DNA of 64,000 bases. It comes from Cladopsammia gracilis. Lineage: Eukaryota; Cnidaria; Anthozoa; Scleractinia; Dendrophylliidae. The notes under the pieces were generated by a model, which had not been told where the DNA came from, did not search any database, and was given only the letters and a program-made list of their open reading frames with translations. Each line of letters starts with the position of its first letter. Position 1 is the stretch's first letter. Below are positions 1 to 11,745 of this stretch, in pieces. Location of the stretch: assembly GCA_022457155.1 (NCBI GenBank), contig JAJGOT010000257.1, positions 243,501 through 307,500 of the forward strand, in the 5' to 3' direction. Position numbers and translations under genes: made by a program.

Positions 1-1784
1 TATACTAAATTAACGATTGTTGTTGTTAATAAAAGCAACATAGTTTTTTCCTAACAGCAAAGCTCTTTTGTGACTTTTACCTGCCTCGCTGCGTGATCAG
101 GTGACATATTAACCGATATTATATGCGAAAGGTACCAGGGTCGTAGAGCGTTGACCTTGATCTCCGTGATGGCGTCGAGTGGCGTGGTCAAAGTTATTCT
201 AAGTTTTTATCGAGATGATGACAAAGGATCGGCATTCGAATGACACATAAGTCGCATACCGTTTGACATGACAAAGCACAATTCAATGGACATATAATCA
301 AACAATAAGCGGAAAGTTTGGACTCGGTGAGTTTGATTTAAAGTTGTTCCGATTAGAGAAGATCGACGGGAAAGCTGTTACAAAGGCTCAGTTGGAAATG
401 GAGCTACCTTTTCTAATGGGAAGTGCGACAAGTGAGATACATGGTGTGTATTTTGTTTCGTCATTTTGTCCTAGCACGCGAACGCGGGTTGACCACACGA
501 GCCCTATTAAATGAGTAAGATTTCTGATTACACTAAAACCTGTATTAAGCAGACTCCAAAGTTAGTGGACACACCGTATTTTATTGGACACAAGCATCAG
601 TGAGTTTCGATTTTTTTCATTCCTATACTCTCTGTGCACGATCCTGTATCAAACAGACATATTACTGACGATCCTTATTACGGTTTTGGAAGCTATCTTG
701 ACAGGTGAGAAATAATGGTTTTTGTATGAGAATCTAATGTCGAATAATTTATATAAAAATATATATAAACTAAAGCTACACGGCAAAGAGTTCTACTGAC
801 AAATTTTGGGGGCCTGTTGCTTGTTTTAGTTTTCCATACATTTCTCTGTCTCTGGTTTTAAGTAAACAAAACAAGGCTTATGTCACGCAAAATTCGTTCA
901 GAGGGAAGGGGTGCGTTGTCGCGAACGCCTCTGTTTGGCACAAGAAGTCCATGACAATTCTCAAGTAAGAATGATTTAATCGCAGAGTCCCTAGATCTTT
1001 AGTCACAATGTTCACCAATCCTGAAAACGCATTCACTCTGGTCATTTACATGGCCTGTAAAGTAACCTTATCTCAACTTTGCAAATTTGAAAGCCTTACT
1101 GATATACGTAATTTCCTACTTGTCAAGCTAAATCACTTGATAAGATCAATGAATGAAAATATTGAAATGAACCGATTTCCGACAGCGTGACCCAGTTAAA
1201 AAAGAAAAACATAAAACTTTCTTATACAAGCGCATGAGTATAGGCTACCAGTGTAGCCTCTTGTTAACTGACGATTGGACGAAAAAATAGTAGTTAACTG
1301 ACAATTGGGTACCCCCATTAGCACCCTCATTTAGCAGTGCTAGATTAATTTGTCGTGTGTTTGGCCTTGTTTACAAAATGGTAAAGTAAGCTCACTCTAG
1401 CTGTCGAGAAAAAGCTGCGCCGGGTTTACAGCTCTTTACAGGCAAATTCACCGCGAGAAACAACTTCAAGCATCACGCTTCAGTGAATGTTCTGACACCT
1501 ATAGAATGAATTGAGTTCCATTGTAATAATCTAATGGATAGTATCAATTATATATCCGGAAAAAATCCTCCCGTTTTCGCGTCATTTAACGCTATATATT
1601 TATGTTTATTTATTTATTTTTTGTAATTTGTAAGTTTTTCAGGTTTGGAATTGTGAAATGTAATACCCTAATCAGCCTGAAGGTTATTTTCGGGGGTGAG
1701 GGGGGGGGGGGGGGGGGGGAGGGTTGATCTGGTCATTTCACGAACAGAAATCTAGAACCGGAAAGGAGGAAAGAGTTACGCGAT
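1..1784. other. intergenic, no gene recognised
   Basis: I see no convincing coding exon, RNA gene or complete mobile element here. The sequence is AT-rich and non-coding in appearance. A poly-G run lies near 1700-1720. Runs of G or C of this kind mark the ends of several foldback repeats elsewhere in the window, so this one may be a repeat remnant. The only open frame of note (about 60 codons near 1.0 kb) has no homology I recognise. Confidence 0.5.
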
Positions 1785-1915
1785 TAACATCGGAACAGAT
1801 AGATTGCCGTCCAAAATGGTGGCGCTGTTCAGATGTGTGTTACTTTTCCTTTATACCCTCTTAAAGTTTGATGTTCCCAATGTTTACGTATTTTTCTACG
1901 AAAGAGACGATAACT
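1785..1915 (+). repeat. left arm of a diverged 130-bp inverted repeat
   Basis: This stretch is the reverse complement of about 11,605-11,745 with roughly 75-80% identity by eye. Shared words include TTTACGTATTTTTCTA on this arm and its complement on the other. The two arms are almost 10 kb apart and enclose the large foldback and the tyrosine-recombinase region. They could be two old insertions of one repeat in opposite orientation or the ends of a large composite element. Confidence 0.55.
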
Positions 1916-2465
1916 TAATTTGTAATAGGAACGAAATTAAAAAAGCCCGTCAAGGTTGTTGAAAGGAGGTGTCGCAGAAGATTTCTGTCAGTTTTTAGAA
2001 TTTTCAGTCAGATCAGTTGCAACCTGTTGGTAAACGAACTTGAAATGTTCACCCGTATACAGACTTCTATTTTATGAGAGGGGTGAATGCAGCGATCTGT
2101 TTTTGGTCGTATCGTAAGTGTCTCAGTAAAGGCTGTAATTTTAGCTTGTATTCGCTACGCTTTATAGCTGCGTGGAGCTCGCTAAAACCTTCGTTGGCAT
2201 TTTTGACAGTCTAGCAACTGCTATGTTTAAGCCTAGCTTTTTCAGCTGCAAGTAGATGGTAAGTCTTCTAAAAACCTATTAAGAAAAATTTAATACAGTG
2301 CACCAAGAATATAGATAAGTACAGTTTTAAGGGGTTGCAACGGTTAAATTCCTCTTCATAAATATTTCAATACTATTTATCTTTTGAATTAATCTTGAGT
2401 AAACTAAATAGGTATTGAGTCCATCGATTTGAATTAATGATTTCAACTGATTTTTTAAGGCCTTA

Positions 2466-3800
2466 AGAGAGCCTTTTTTCCCGGACCGCGTGAGAGGTGG
2501 CACATGATGGAAAATTTCCCTACCCTCATGTTTAGCTCAAAGATAGCCCATGGTGAGTCAATAAACGTGGTGGTATTTTTTTGCTCAAATCTATTTTTCA
2601 TTTCTAGAAAATCTCAAAAACTGTAACGGTCCCCCCATCGCCATGAAATAGCCGAAATAAGAGCGCCGAATATGAGCACAATACAGGTTCTCGTTAAAAG
2701 CGCACAGGGAAGCAAGGCTTTCCCCAATTTGAACAATTGTGTAGGAGGCATTAACAAATGATTTGAGCTAATAACAGGTTTTGTAGTTACATTTCTGAAT
2801 TAACGGTGAGTGTTTGAAAATCGCTCATATTTCATTATCAAAAAATTGCATTTTGGAGCAGTTTTTCAAGAAATATTTTCCCTATGCGGTATAACTCAGA
2901 ATCGCTTTAAATTGCGGTTTTGGAAACGTGGATATAGTGCTCTTTTCAAGGAAACTAAAAAACGTTTGGGCCTCTTAACTACTGCAAAGAAAAAGCCCGT
3001 GTCATTTCGAGGAAATCGCAACATCGACTTGTCAACAACCGCAAATAATCGAATTACGCTTGCTGTTATTGAAGCCAAAATTCCGACGAAAACTTATCGC
3101 TTTACACCATACTAGATCAGAGACATAGTATAACGAGCTTACCTTGCATAGCCAGTGGTTGAAGGTTGGTTTTATCCCTATTTTCGTTTCAAATGGCCAT
3201 CTTCGCTCGAGCAGGTTTATCAAATCACGCAATCAGTAAATGTTGCCGAAGGCACTTTCTCGGAAACATCGCTTTTCTCGACAGTTCCAACCATATTTCA
3301 GCTTCCATTCAGCTATTATATACATTGGACTTGATTGCAAAATAAACCGTGATGATTTGAACGTTTGAAGTGTTGATAGTGGCAAGTGAGTTTAACAAAG
3401 TTGGCAGTTCAAAACGAACAAGGAACTGATCATGAGCCGTTCATGTCACGCAACGAGACTGTGTACACAGCATGGTCACAAGACTCGCAGCAAAACTGGC
3501 ATTGTTCGTATTTTTCTTTTCTTCCACCATTGCATCTTCAGTTTTATGCTGCAGCTGTTTATTAAAGAATACGAATTTAATACCCCTTATGAACGAACTG
3601 TGAAACAAATCGTCTATTGGCAACACTAAACTGACCCACAACGCTTTGAAAACTGTCTTGGTATAAAAACATACAAGTGAATACAAACCCCCGCTGTGCG
3701 GATTTATTTTTGGTATTCATCAGATATGAATGAAATAAATGAAGTTAAGTCCACTCTAAGTAAACGATGACAACATTTTTATCAGCTGTTTAACAAACCA
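2466..3800 (+). repeat. left arm of large foldback repeat
   Basis: This 1.3-kb arm is repeated in inverted orientation at about 5715-7113. The arms look about 90% identical, with a few small indels. The spacer of about 1.9 kb holds other repeats. A 101-codon open frame at 2810-3115 is preserved on the opposite strand of the other arm, as is a 66-codon frame at 3032-3232. Because the arms are recent copies of each other, shared open frames do not prove coding. A good splice-donor match (AAG|GTAAGC) ends the shorter frame in both arms. Confidence 0.7.
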
Positions 3801-3849
3801 ATGGTTTATTAAATTTCTGAAATATATTCACTTGCGCAGATACCACAAC

Positions 3850-4850
3850 TACTAATGGCTCCGTCAATTCCAAGCCCGCTCATCTCCCCCCCCCCCCCCC
3901 CCGGACATTTGTCGGGTATTTGTCTTTTTATTTTTAAAAAGTTGCAAATGCCCCACGGTGGGGTCAGCTTATATGTACAAATCCCCACGGTGGGGCATCT
4001 GAAAGAGTGTAAATGCTTGACCATGGGACAAGATCAAAATTTTTATTTCAATGATTATTGATGGAAGCAATAATTGTTCACAAATAAATGGATCTTTATT
4101 CATGCTAGGAATTCTTTCGTTCTACCTCAGTATTACTTATATCCGTTCCCTCATTCGTTCTAAATCTTTGTGTTATGTTTCCACAAAACTTTTGACTCCA
4201 ATAATTTCCTGTCGATTCTCGTTGTTAATGTTATTAATTTTGATTAAAACTATGCTTACGTTCCATCCATTTACACGGTATGGTCGCCGTTGATTGAAAC
4301 GCTTTTTCAAGTGAAGTTGCTATTGAATTTTTAAATAGACAGATCTGTTGCGACAAATCACGAAGACACCAAGGCCATGAATGTTGGCAAATAAGACGTC
4401 AACAAAAATTGAAAATTTGCCGCGATATAGATATTATCTTCTGTGGCACTTGAAAGGTAAGGCCCAGTTCAAACGTCGAACTTCACATGTGCCGAACCTA
4501 ATGCAAATGAGCAAGAACAATAGATTTTGCTCATTTGAATTAGGTTCGGCACATGTAAAGTTCGACGTTTGAACTGGGCCTAAGGCAATAGGCGGCCTGT
4601 TTTGAAACTTGTGTGAAACTTTAATATTTTCACTTGGAAAGTGCAGGGAGAAATCAGAAAATTTAAAATAAACAACGAAGCATGTAAGAATTTAATATCC
4701 ATAAGATAGCGTTGTTTTGACAATGCCCCACCCCCGGGCTGACCTATTTTAGCAAATGCCCCACCCTTGGGAAGGAAAAGTTATAAAATGCCCGACAAAT
4801 TCCCGGAGGGGGGGGGGGGGATGAGCGGTTACGGAACTCAAAAAATGGCT
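3850..4850. repeat. inner inverted-repeat element with poly-C/poly-G ends
   Basis: The left end (CCGCTCATC, a C run, then GGACATTTGTCGGG) is mirrored at 4770-4840 by CCCGACAAATTCCCGGA, a G run and GATGAGCGG. The motif ATGCCCCAC is repeated inside in both orientations. This looks like a foldback MITE sitting in the spacer of the larger palindrome and itself interrupted by the 120-bp MITE at 4461. No coding potential is seen. Confidence 0.6.
4461..4580. mobile_element. 120-bp Harbinger-like palindromic MITE, copy 1
   Basis: A nearly perfect palindrome that begins GGCCCAGTTCAAACGTCGAA and ends with its complement, flanked by a TAA duplication at 4458-4460 and 4581-4583. A second copy of the same length and ends lies at 12998-13117, also flanked by TAA. 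A 3-bp TWA target duplication and GG-starting inverted repeats fit PIF/Harbinger-derived MITEs; the superfamily is an inference. It has no coding capacity. Confidence 0.85.
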
Positions 4851-5714
4851 GCTTAAAAAAAATTTTCTTCAATAAATGGCTGCGCATAAAAATCCGGTGT
4901 TGAAACGTGTGAAGTGCAAGTGGAATGCACGTGAAGTGTACGTGAAGTGCGCGGGACGCGGTGCATGTCAAGTGCCTGCGATTTCGAAGAGCGTGTATTG
5001 TATTGATTGTCGCAATAGGAGCGTTCTCACTTACATGTTCAGATGTACTGTTACTACTACTGCCATTTCGTGTCTCCGAATAGTTCGCGTTCAGACTTAC
5101 AATATAGCCTGTTCCAGGAATTCAGACAATGGGAAAGATCCACATAATAGGGGAATGGCGTGTAAAAATAGCGAGCAAAGCAGACGCGATAAGAGGGGAC
5201 GCGGTCCTCTCACCGTCATTTCGCCTCCAATACTTTCGCGCTGTTCCCCAATTCTGGGCACCCATCCGGAGCACCTGGAACAAGATGGACCTACCTCTGG
5301 TGTGTGAGTGGACACTGTACCTGGGCAGTGTCGCTGGTATGAACGCGGCGTCCGAGGAAGGTTGCCATTCCAATCCTTGAACTTTGCACCGCATTCGAGC
5401 GCATTCATTTTAGAATGACAAAAATCTAGTTTTCAGTGCCCGTTCCCTGATCAATTTCCTCTGGTACAGGCTACTAACACACCATAAAGAATAATTAACT
5501 GAATATTGAAAGCTTCCCCCGCTGAATCAGGAAGGCTACAAGACGACTAGGGCGTTGTCCATATCCTGCCAGTATAGAAGCAACACGCAGATTTCAATTT
5601 TGTTACATATTCCGTAACCAGTTAAAAGAGGTTAGAGCCCTGTTTGAATTTCCGAACTTGTTGTAGTCCGTTATAGCGTTAGTAGTTGTGGTATCATCGT
5701 ATCTTATATAAACC
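4851..5714. other. spacer of the large foldback, no gene recognised
   Basis: Open frames occur on both strands (for example 4876-5307 on the plus strand and 5097-5408 on the minus strand) and overlap extensively. None has a recognisable domain. The first is enriched in a repeated GTGAAGTG-type word, so its amino-acid pattern reflects local repetition. I do not call a gene. Confidence 0.45.
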
Positions 5715-7113
5715 ACTGCGCGTTAAACAGCTGATAAAAATGTTGTCATCGTTTACTTAGAGTGGACTTAACTTCATTTATTATATGACCCGTCGGCCGT
5801 CCCTGCGAGCTTTTTCCTTTCAAAACCATTGATGAAAGTCCCGTATGAGGGCCGTACGCATTTGCGCGAGCGGGGCCGGAAAAAGCCGTAGAAAAAGCGG
5901 TATGTTGTATGTTTTTATAACAAGACAGTTTTCAAAGCGTCGTGGGTCAGTTTAGTGTTGCCAATAGACGATTTGTTGCATATTTCGTTAATAAGGGGTA
6001 ATAAATTCGTATTCTTTAATAAACAGCTGCATCATAATGGTGGAAGAAAAGTAAAAAATACGAACAATGCCAGTTTTGCTGGGATTCCTGTGACAATGCT
6101 GTGTACACAGTCTCGTTGCGTGACATGAACGGCTCATGATCAGTTCCTTGTTCGTTTTGAACTGCCAACTTTGTTAAACTCTCTTGCCACTATAGACACT
6201 TCAAACGTTCAAATCGTCACGCTTTATTTTGCAATTAAGTCCAATGTATATAATAGCTTAATGGAAGCTGAAATATGGTTGGAACTGTCGAGAAAAGCGA
6301 TGTTTCCGAAAAAGTGCCTTCGGCAACATTTACTGATTGCGTGATTTGATAAACCTGTTCGAGCGAAGATGGCCATTTGAAACAAAAATAGGGATAAAAC
6401 CAACCTTCAACCACTGGCTATGCAAGGTAAGCTCGCTATACTATGTCTCTGGTCTAGTATGGTGTAAAGCGATAAGTTTTCGTCGGAATTTTGGCTTCAA
6501 TAACAGCAAGCGTAATTCGATTATTTGCGGTTGTTGACAAGTCGATGTTGTGATTTCCTCGAAATGACACGGGCTTTTTCTTTGAAGAAGTTAAGAGGCC
6601 CAAACGTTTTTTAGTTTCCTTGAAAAGAGCACTATATCCACGTTTCCAAAACCGCAATTTAAAGCGATTCTGAGTTATACCGCATAGGGAAAATATTTCT
6701 TGAAAAACTGCTCCAAAATGCAATTTTTAAATAATGAAATATGAGCGATTTTCAAACACTCGCCGTTAATTCAAAAATTTAAGTACAAAGCCTGTTATTA
6801 GCTCAAATTATTTGTTAATGCTTCCTACACAATTGCTCAAATTTGGGAAAGCCTTGCTTCCCTGTGCGCTTTTAACGAGATCAGTTCTTGTTCTCATATT
6901 CATCGCTTTCATTTCAACCATTTCATGGCGATGGGGTCCGTTACAGGTTTTGAGAATTTTCTTGAAATCAAAAATAGATTTGCACAAAAAAATCCCACCA
7001 CAGTTACTGACTTTCCATAGGGTATCTCTGAACTGAATATGACGGTAGGGAATTTTCGAAGCATGTGCCACATTTTTCTGATCTCACGCGGTCTCCAGAG
7101 AAATTCTCTCTTA
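5715..7113 (-). repeat. right arm of large foldback repeat
   Basis: Inverted copy of 2466-3800. The innermost matching word is the AAACAGCTGATAAAAATGTTG block and the outermost is the CACGCGGTC block near 7085. Relative to the left arm it carries an extra segment of about 150 bp near 5790-5900. The two arms together with their spacer span about 4.65 kb. Confidence 0.7.
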
Positions 7114-7889
7114 ATTATTATATTGTCTACGAACTTCTCATTGCGTTAAAACCACACGGCTAGGCCTTGCACGCTCAGCTTATTACAAGTGCACGACTTA
7201 TCGTCGTACATTTTTATCCAGTTGAATTCCTGTTATGCAAAAATTGATTAAACTCGAACCCTTCGTAGAACTCGAAGTTTACGCTAACTGTAACAAAAAT
7301 CGATTACATTGAAATGGCATTATTTGGCAAGAGAATAGACCAAAATCTTGTAAAATTTTAAACTTTCCCGGAAATTTCTTTCACAGTGTGGCGCGTATAA
7401 GCAACTGATCTTGAAAATCCACCGGCATAAAACCATCCGAGCCAAATGAACAAGCATTTGAGAATGCATTTGAGAATTCTAATCATCGGAACTTGAATAT
7501 AAAATTTGAACTCATTTGAGTCAGAACAGCGAATTGATAATAATTATGTTTCGTTTCTTGATAGATCATGGCAGGTAGGTTCATACTTGCGTGAGAGCAC
7601 TAGAATAATTCAGGAAATAACGCTTTTCCACTTATGCTGATAAGCGTTCATTTTTAAAATTCTAAGCCGCCACCCGCGTACTGTGATCAGTTTAATGTTT
7701 ATCTGCAACGACAGTGAGCTTTACTGCCACTGTAACCACTTTGTGGTCGTCGAAGAATTGCAAATAGAACTAGAAATTTTAGCTGTCTCCGCGACCCGCA
7801 AAAATTTCCTCCCGCAAAACAAATTCAGTCGGACAATCCGGAAATTTTCTTGTGCACGGTAGCTAAATCAACAAAACTATGAAGTCTTT
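7114..7889. other. intergenic, no gene recognised
   Basis: AT-rich sequence between the foldback and the arm of the tyrosine-recombinase region. A short local repeat of GCATTTGAGAAT occurs near 7455. No coding exon or RNA gene is supported. Confidence 0.4.
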
Positions 7890-8480
7890 CCCATACTATT
7901 GCATAATCAAACCGTAATAGCAATGTTTCAAAAATAGAACAAACGCAAATTTTGCTCTGCCATATCGCTCATATTAAAACACAAACTTTCCCGTCCCATT
8001 TAACTTTCTTAAAACGTCGCCATTCGTAAAAATACACCGTGAAGTCCTCAAACTGCGTTTGCCAAAAAACGCATTTGACCTATTTTTACCCTTTTAAAGC
8101 AGACAAATGATTGAAGCTGATAGGTAACGTGAGATATCGAAACTTAAGAAGAACTTAATGCCTTTTCGGTAACGTAATGTGAGATATGACAAGTTCATGA
8201 CAAGTTCTGACATCCCAATACCCTAGGGAAATTAACAATAGGTCCGGGGGTGCTCCCCAAAAATTTTAGGTGCAGTATGTGACGCCCTTCTTGAAATTCT
8301 AACCGGTTTAACCAACCATATCTTCAATGCCCTAATATAGCTTCTATAAAGAAGAAGGAAGAGACCCCCCCCCCCCCTTCCCGGACAAAAGTCCACAAAA
8401 TTTTGTTAACAACTTTTGTCCCTTTTTTCGTGACTGACTCCGAAATCTCGCTTAATGCGCATGCGCATTAACGAGATAAA
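7890..8480 (+). repeat. left inverted arm flanking the tyrosine recombinase
   Basis: This arm matches the reverse complement of 9790-11115 in the same order: the TTGCATAATCAAACCGTAAT block, a CATATGAGCGA-like block, AATACACCGTGAA, ACAAATGATTGA, CCCTAGGGAA, CTTGAAATTCTAACCGGT, a C run followed by CCGGACAAA, then the ATCTCG/ATGCGC palindrome. Identity is about 75-80% by eye. The arms enclose the recombinase ORF, so the unit resembles a long-TIR transposable element of about 3.2 kb. Confidence 0.7.
8452..8471. other. 20-bp perfect palindrome at the inner end of the left arm
   Basis: TTAATGCGCATGCGCATTAA reads the same on both strands and is followed by CGAGATAAA. A related inverted site lies at 9812-9845 on the other side of the recombinase ORF. 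Tyrosine recombinases act on paired inverted half-sites, so these could be core sites. That role is inference only. Confidence 0.5.
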
Positions 8481-8640
8481 AACCGGCCCAAAAAGGAGAA
8501 AAGGGAAAATTTAATTTGAGGGTCAAAACCGATTAAAAACTCAATGAATTCTTAAGAAACAGACGAGACAGGGCGTTTTAAAAGGGGGTGATTACGTGGA
8601 GGAAAGGCTAAAACAAAATTTTTTAAGTGGTTGTAGTCCC

Positions 8641-9390
8641 TTAAATCTTGGAGGACTCGACACCGGGAAGAGAAACACTGGAAAGCGTGTCTGCCGGTGC
8701 ACCCGCACGGAGGACATCAGCTAGCTTCATGTAATAAGAGGCTGTAGCGGACCTCTTCCAGCCCACGTGGCACATGATGTCCGCGAGTGGGGAGCCAGTA
8801 AACGCTAGAGTCAAGGCACAACCGCTCCTGAAGCTATGCAGAGTCTCTCCTTCGTCGATTTTAGCCTGTCCAAGATAAAACTTCAAACGGGATTCGGCTG
8901 TTGAAGACAATAAAGGTTTGTCTAAGATGTTTCCTTGAGGCGAAGTAGGACGGAAAAGGAAACCGTGACGCAATTCGACACCGATATTCTGTGAGACGAT
9001 AATGTAATTTTCGATAGCCCTAATGGGGCATATCAAAGGGTTAGGATGCCGACGCAGACCGAAAAGGTTGGAGCCCCCATCTCTTAAGGTTTTTCCCCAT
9101 AAGTGGTTGAATAAAAGGCCATCATCACCCGGGAAGCGAGCAATCTCTGCTGTCTTAATCTGGCCTAAGTCACCGCCCCTGTCGCCACTAAAGAACAAGG
9201 TCTTAAAAGAGGCCTGATCTCTGGCGACGATAAAAAGGTCTGTTGGGGTAAGAGAGGGTGAAAGGAGGCGCTTCTTAAGGAAGTGCGAAAGCGTGGCCAA
9301 CTTGTCGACGAAAAAAGGGGTGGCTTGTTTGGGTGTGACTCTAGCTTGGAGATGTTCTTCTGTGGGAATCCAATAAAGCAGGGTTCGCAT
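8641..9390 (-). CDS. tyrosine recombinase (Crypton/DIRS-like integrase)
   Basis: Encodes about 249 residues from the first ATG at 9390; the frame stays open upstream to a stop near 9435, so an N-terminal exon may be missing. Numbering from the TTG three codons upstream, the catalytic set of the tyrosine-recombinase family is visible: first Arg in GDRGGDLGQ (R74), a beta-hairpin Lys (K103), LHSFRSG (H188, R191), HVGW (H211, W214) and the nucleophile in SYYM (Y222 or Y223). The family's N-terminal core-binding domain is not evident, and the protein is shorter than usual full-length integrases. No reverse transcriptase lies beside it, which favours a Crypton-like element over DIRS. It sits between long inverted arms, which is unusual for Cryptons. 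The catalytic domain looks intact while the arms are clearly diverged. Fairly sure of the family, unsure of the element type. Confidence 0.8.
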   Translation of the reverse strand: MRTLLYWIPTEEHLQARVTPKQATPFFVDKLATLSHFLKKRLLSPSLTPTDLFIVARDQASFKTLFFSGDRGGDLGQIKTAEIARFPGDDGLLFNHLWGKTLRDGGSNLFGLRRHPNPLICPIRAIENYIIVSQNIGVELRHGFLFRPTSPQGNILDKPLLSSTAESRLKFYLGQAKIDEGETLHSFRSGCALTLAFTGSPLADIMCHVGWKRSATASYYMKLADVLRAGAPADTLSSVSLPGVESSKI

Positions 9391-9811
9391 TCTGCTCAAT
9401 ACGCGTGGCAGAAAACATCTTGCATCCCGGCAAAGAACTCAAAAACTAAAAAACTCCTTTTAGGGAGTCTTTTGATTAGCATAAGTGAAGGACAAAGGGG
9501 GATGCTCTGCAATTGGTAAAGACGGCTTCTTACATGACAAATATATAATTATGATATAAAGGCTGCCAGCCCTTGGGTGGTGAACAGGACATAATGTTTG
9601 GGAAAACGCAAACGATTGTGCGCGGGAAACTCGCGAGAGACCCACCCAAGGGATGGCAACCTGAGCGTCAGTAATCCGACTAGGGATCTTTTATATATTA
9701 CATATTTTATTTATTATATCTTTTATAGGCATCTTTTATAGGCGCTTGGGTGAGACCGCTGAGAATAGTTATTGGATTTTGTTTATATTGTTATCTCGAT
9801 TTACCCATTTT

Positions 9812-9845
9812 TATCTCGTTAATGCGCGCATGCGCAAACGAGATA
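9812..9845. other. imperfect palindromic site, right of the recombinase
   Basis: TATCTCGTT and AACGAGATA form a 9-bp inverted repeat around a GCGC/ATGCGC core, matching the site at 8452-8471. A third partial match (GCATTAACGAGAT) occurs near 13,993. Possible recombination core; not proven. Confidence 0.4.
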
Positions 9846-10246
9846 TAGGTATGAATAGAAAAAAGGGATAAAAGTTGTTAACCTTTGTCCGGGGGGGGGT
9901 TAGTTCTTTATACAAGCTATATAAGGGCATTAAGGATATAGTTGGTAATACCGGTTAGAATTTCAAGAAGAGCTTCGCATACTGCCACTAAAATGTTTTG
10001 GGAGTACCCCCAGACCTACCGTTAATGTCCATATTGTTAACTTCCCTAGGGAATTGGCATGTCATAATTTTTTTGTTTCGATATATAACGTTACGTATCA
10101 ATCTTTCAAATTTGTTTTTAGGTTCAAGAAATTTGTATTTTTCTTGTCAATCATTTGTCGTAAAGCCATTAGTGCTCCTTCAGAAGGTTAAGAAATGTCA
10201 AATGTGTGTTTTTGGGAAACGCAGTTTTAGAATTTCACGGTGTATT

Positions 10247-10600
10247 TTATAATAATAATAATAATAGTAATATTTAACCAGGGAGCCCACTCGCCTTGGC
10301 GGTTTTCAGTGGGGCCCTACAAATAATAAATTTTAACCTATATAAAAAAATATACAAATCCTAACTAAAAACATCATTAAAAATGTTAAAAAGACAATTT
10401 CAAAAAGGTCGCTTAAGTTTGGCTTTAAAAAGCGATTACGAAGATGTCTCTTTCATTTCATTATATAAATTGTTCCAGTCATTAGAAGCTTGAAAAATAA
10501 AAGTCTGTTTACCGCAATCAGTACGTACTCGGGGGAGATGTAATCGTTCATTCTACGAGTTTTGTACGAGTGGATAGTATTATTGCAGTTAATGTTAAAA
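10247..10600 (-). mobile_element. 5'-truncated LINE, 3' end only
   Basis: On the minus strand this reads as the last part of a non-LTR reverse transcriptase followed by a 3' untranslated region and a (TTA)n tail, seen as (AAT)n on the plus strand at 10,247-10,267. One minus-strand frame contains LPRVRTDCGKQTFIFQASND and WNNLYNEM, which resembles the conserved C-terminal block of L2/CR1-type LINE polymerases. Stops in that frame show it is dead. It interrupts the right arm of the recombinase unit, and the left arm gives the uninterrupted state. Confidence 0.6.
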
Positions 10601-11604
10601 TGAATGGAGACTTTCTGAAGAAGGTAAATGGCAGGGGAAAGTTTGTGTTTTCATATGAGCGATAATATAATAAATTGAGCTATAATCAATTTAACAATAT
10701 AACGAAATATAATGTCCAATTTATTTAACACTTTGGACATATTGCAAAGTATAAATAGCTTATGTCACCTTCAATTCTCGCGCAGAGCGAATTTTTGTGT
10801 TTAGTTAAATATGCGTATTGCATAAGTTTACCAGTAAAATGTTGTTCCTGAAGTTTGTTTTTTTTGTGTGTTGACAGTTTGTCGTGATTTTTGAGGAAAG
10901 CTGTAATTAGTTATTTCAATTTTGAATCGCTAAATGTTGAGCTCTCATGATTATGCAATAGTATGCAAGAGAGATGACATTTTGCTGATTAGGTAAGTAG
11001 AAATCTTTCGGTTTGATATGCAAGAGTATGGAAAAGCAAAATAGCATGAATTTTGGGTTTTGTTTTATTTTCGAATACTGAATAATTGCTATTACGGTTT
11101 GATTATGCAATAGGTTTATCAAGCAAGCATTTTAAGAACCATTTTATAAGCGGTTTCAGCGTATTGAGTTTTTTCAAGAGAGACATTGGCACTATTTGGG
11201 GGTTAAATGACAAGACAAAGAAAAAGTTAATGTATTATTTTAGTGGCAAGTAATAGCAAGAGAACGTTCTCAGCATATAAAAAGAAGACGAATATCAATA
11301 AGTGAGTGTGTCGTACTCATCGCATTCAAATCCTCACGTGGACGACAGAGTTACCTTAGAGTGCTCAACATAGCTTGATAGCATTGAAATCATCCTGACG
11401 TGAACAAGAGAGTTACCTTAAAGTGCTCAACGTAGCTCTAGTAGCAAAGAATATAGCAAACTGAAAGCTAAAATATATATACTGAAATCTATTATTTCGT
11501 AAAACAAAATTATGAATTGTTTATGATGGTTGGTGTTGATGCTTCAGGTGCCATAAATTCAGTTTCACTACAGCTCACTACTAGAAAGTAGGTTATGTTT
11601 TCTA

Positions 11605-11745
11605 GAAAAATACGTAAACATTGAAAACATCAAACTTTAGGAGGGTGTAAAAGAAAAGTAACGCACATCTGAAAAATCACTGACACCATTTTGAAAGGCA
11701 ATCTGTCAGAAAATATTTCAAATGTTAATCGCATCGCTCTTTTCG
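11605..11745 (-). repeat. right arm of a diverged 130-bp inverted repeat
   Basis: Inverted partner of 1785-1915. The match ends inside GTTAATCGC, and outside it the two sides share nothing obvious. Confidence 0.55.

Larger units (their letters stand above)
9790..11115 (-). repeat. right inverted arm flanking the tyrosine recombinase (interrupted)
   Basis: Inverted partner of 7890-8480. It is longer because it carries a LINE fragment at about 10,247-10,600 and a further segment of about 350 bp at 10,690-11,040 that repeats the TATGCAATAG word. The left arm serves as the uninterrupted reference and shows where these insertions begin and end. Confidence 0.65.

Noticed and set aside
4876..5307. 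143-codon plus-strand frame with several Cys
   Set aside because: Overlaps equally long frames on the minus strand, and its N-terminal pattern comes from a repeated GTGAAGTG-type word.
9490..9780. Second gene partner beside the tyrosine recombinase
   Set aside because: Only short frames without motifs are present, so no accessory gene is supported.
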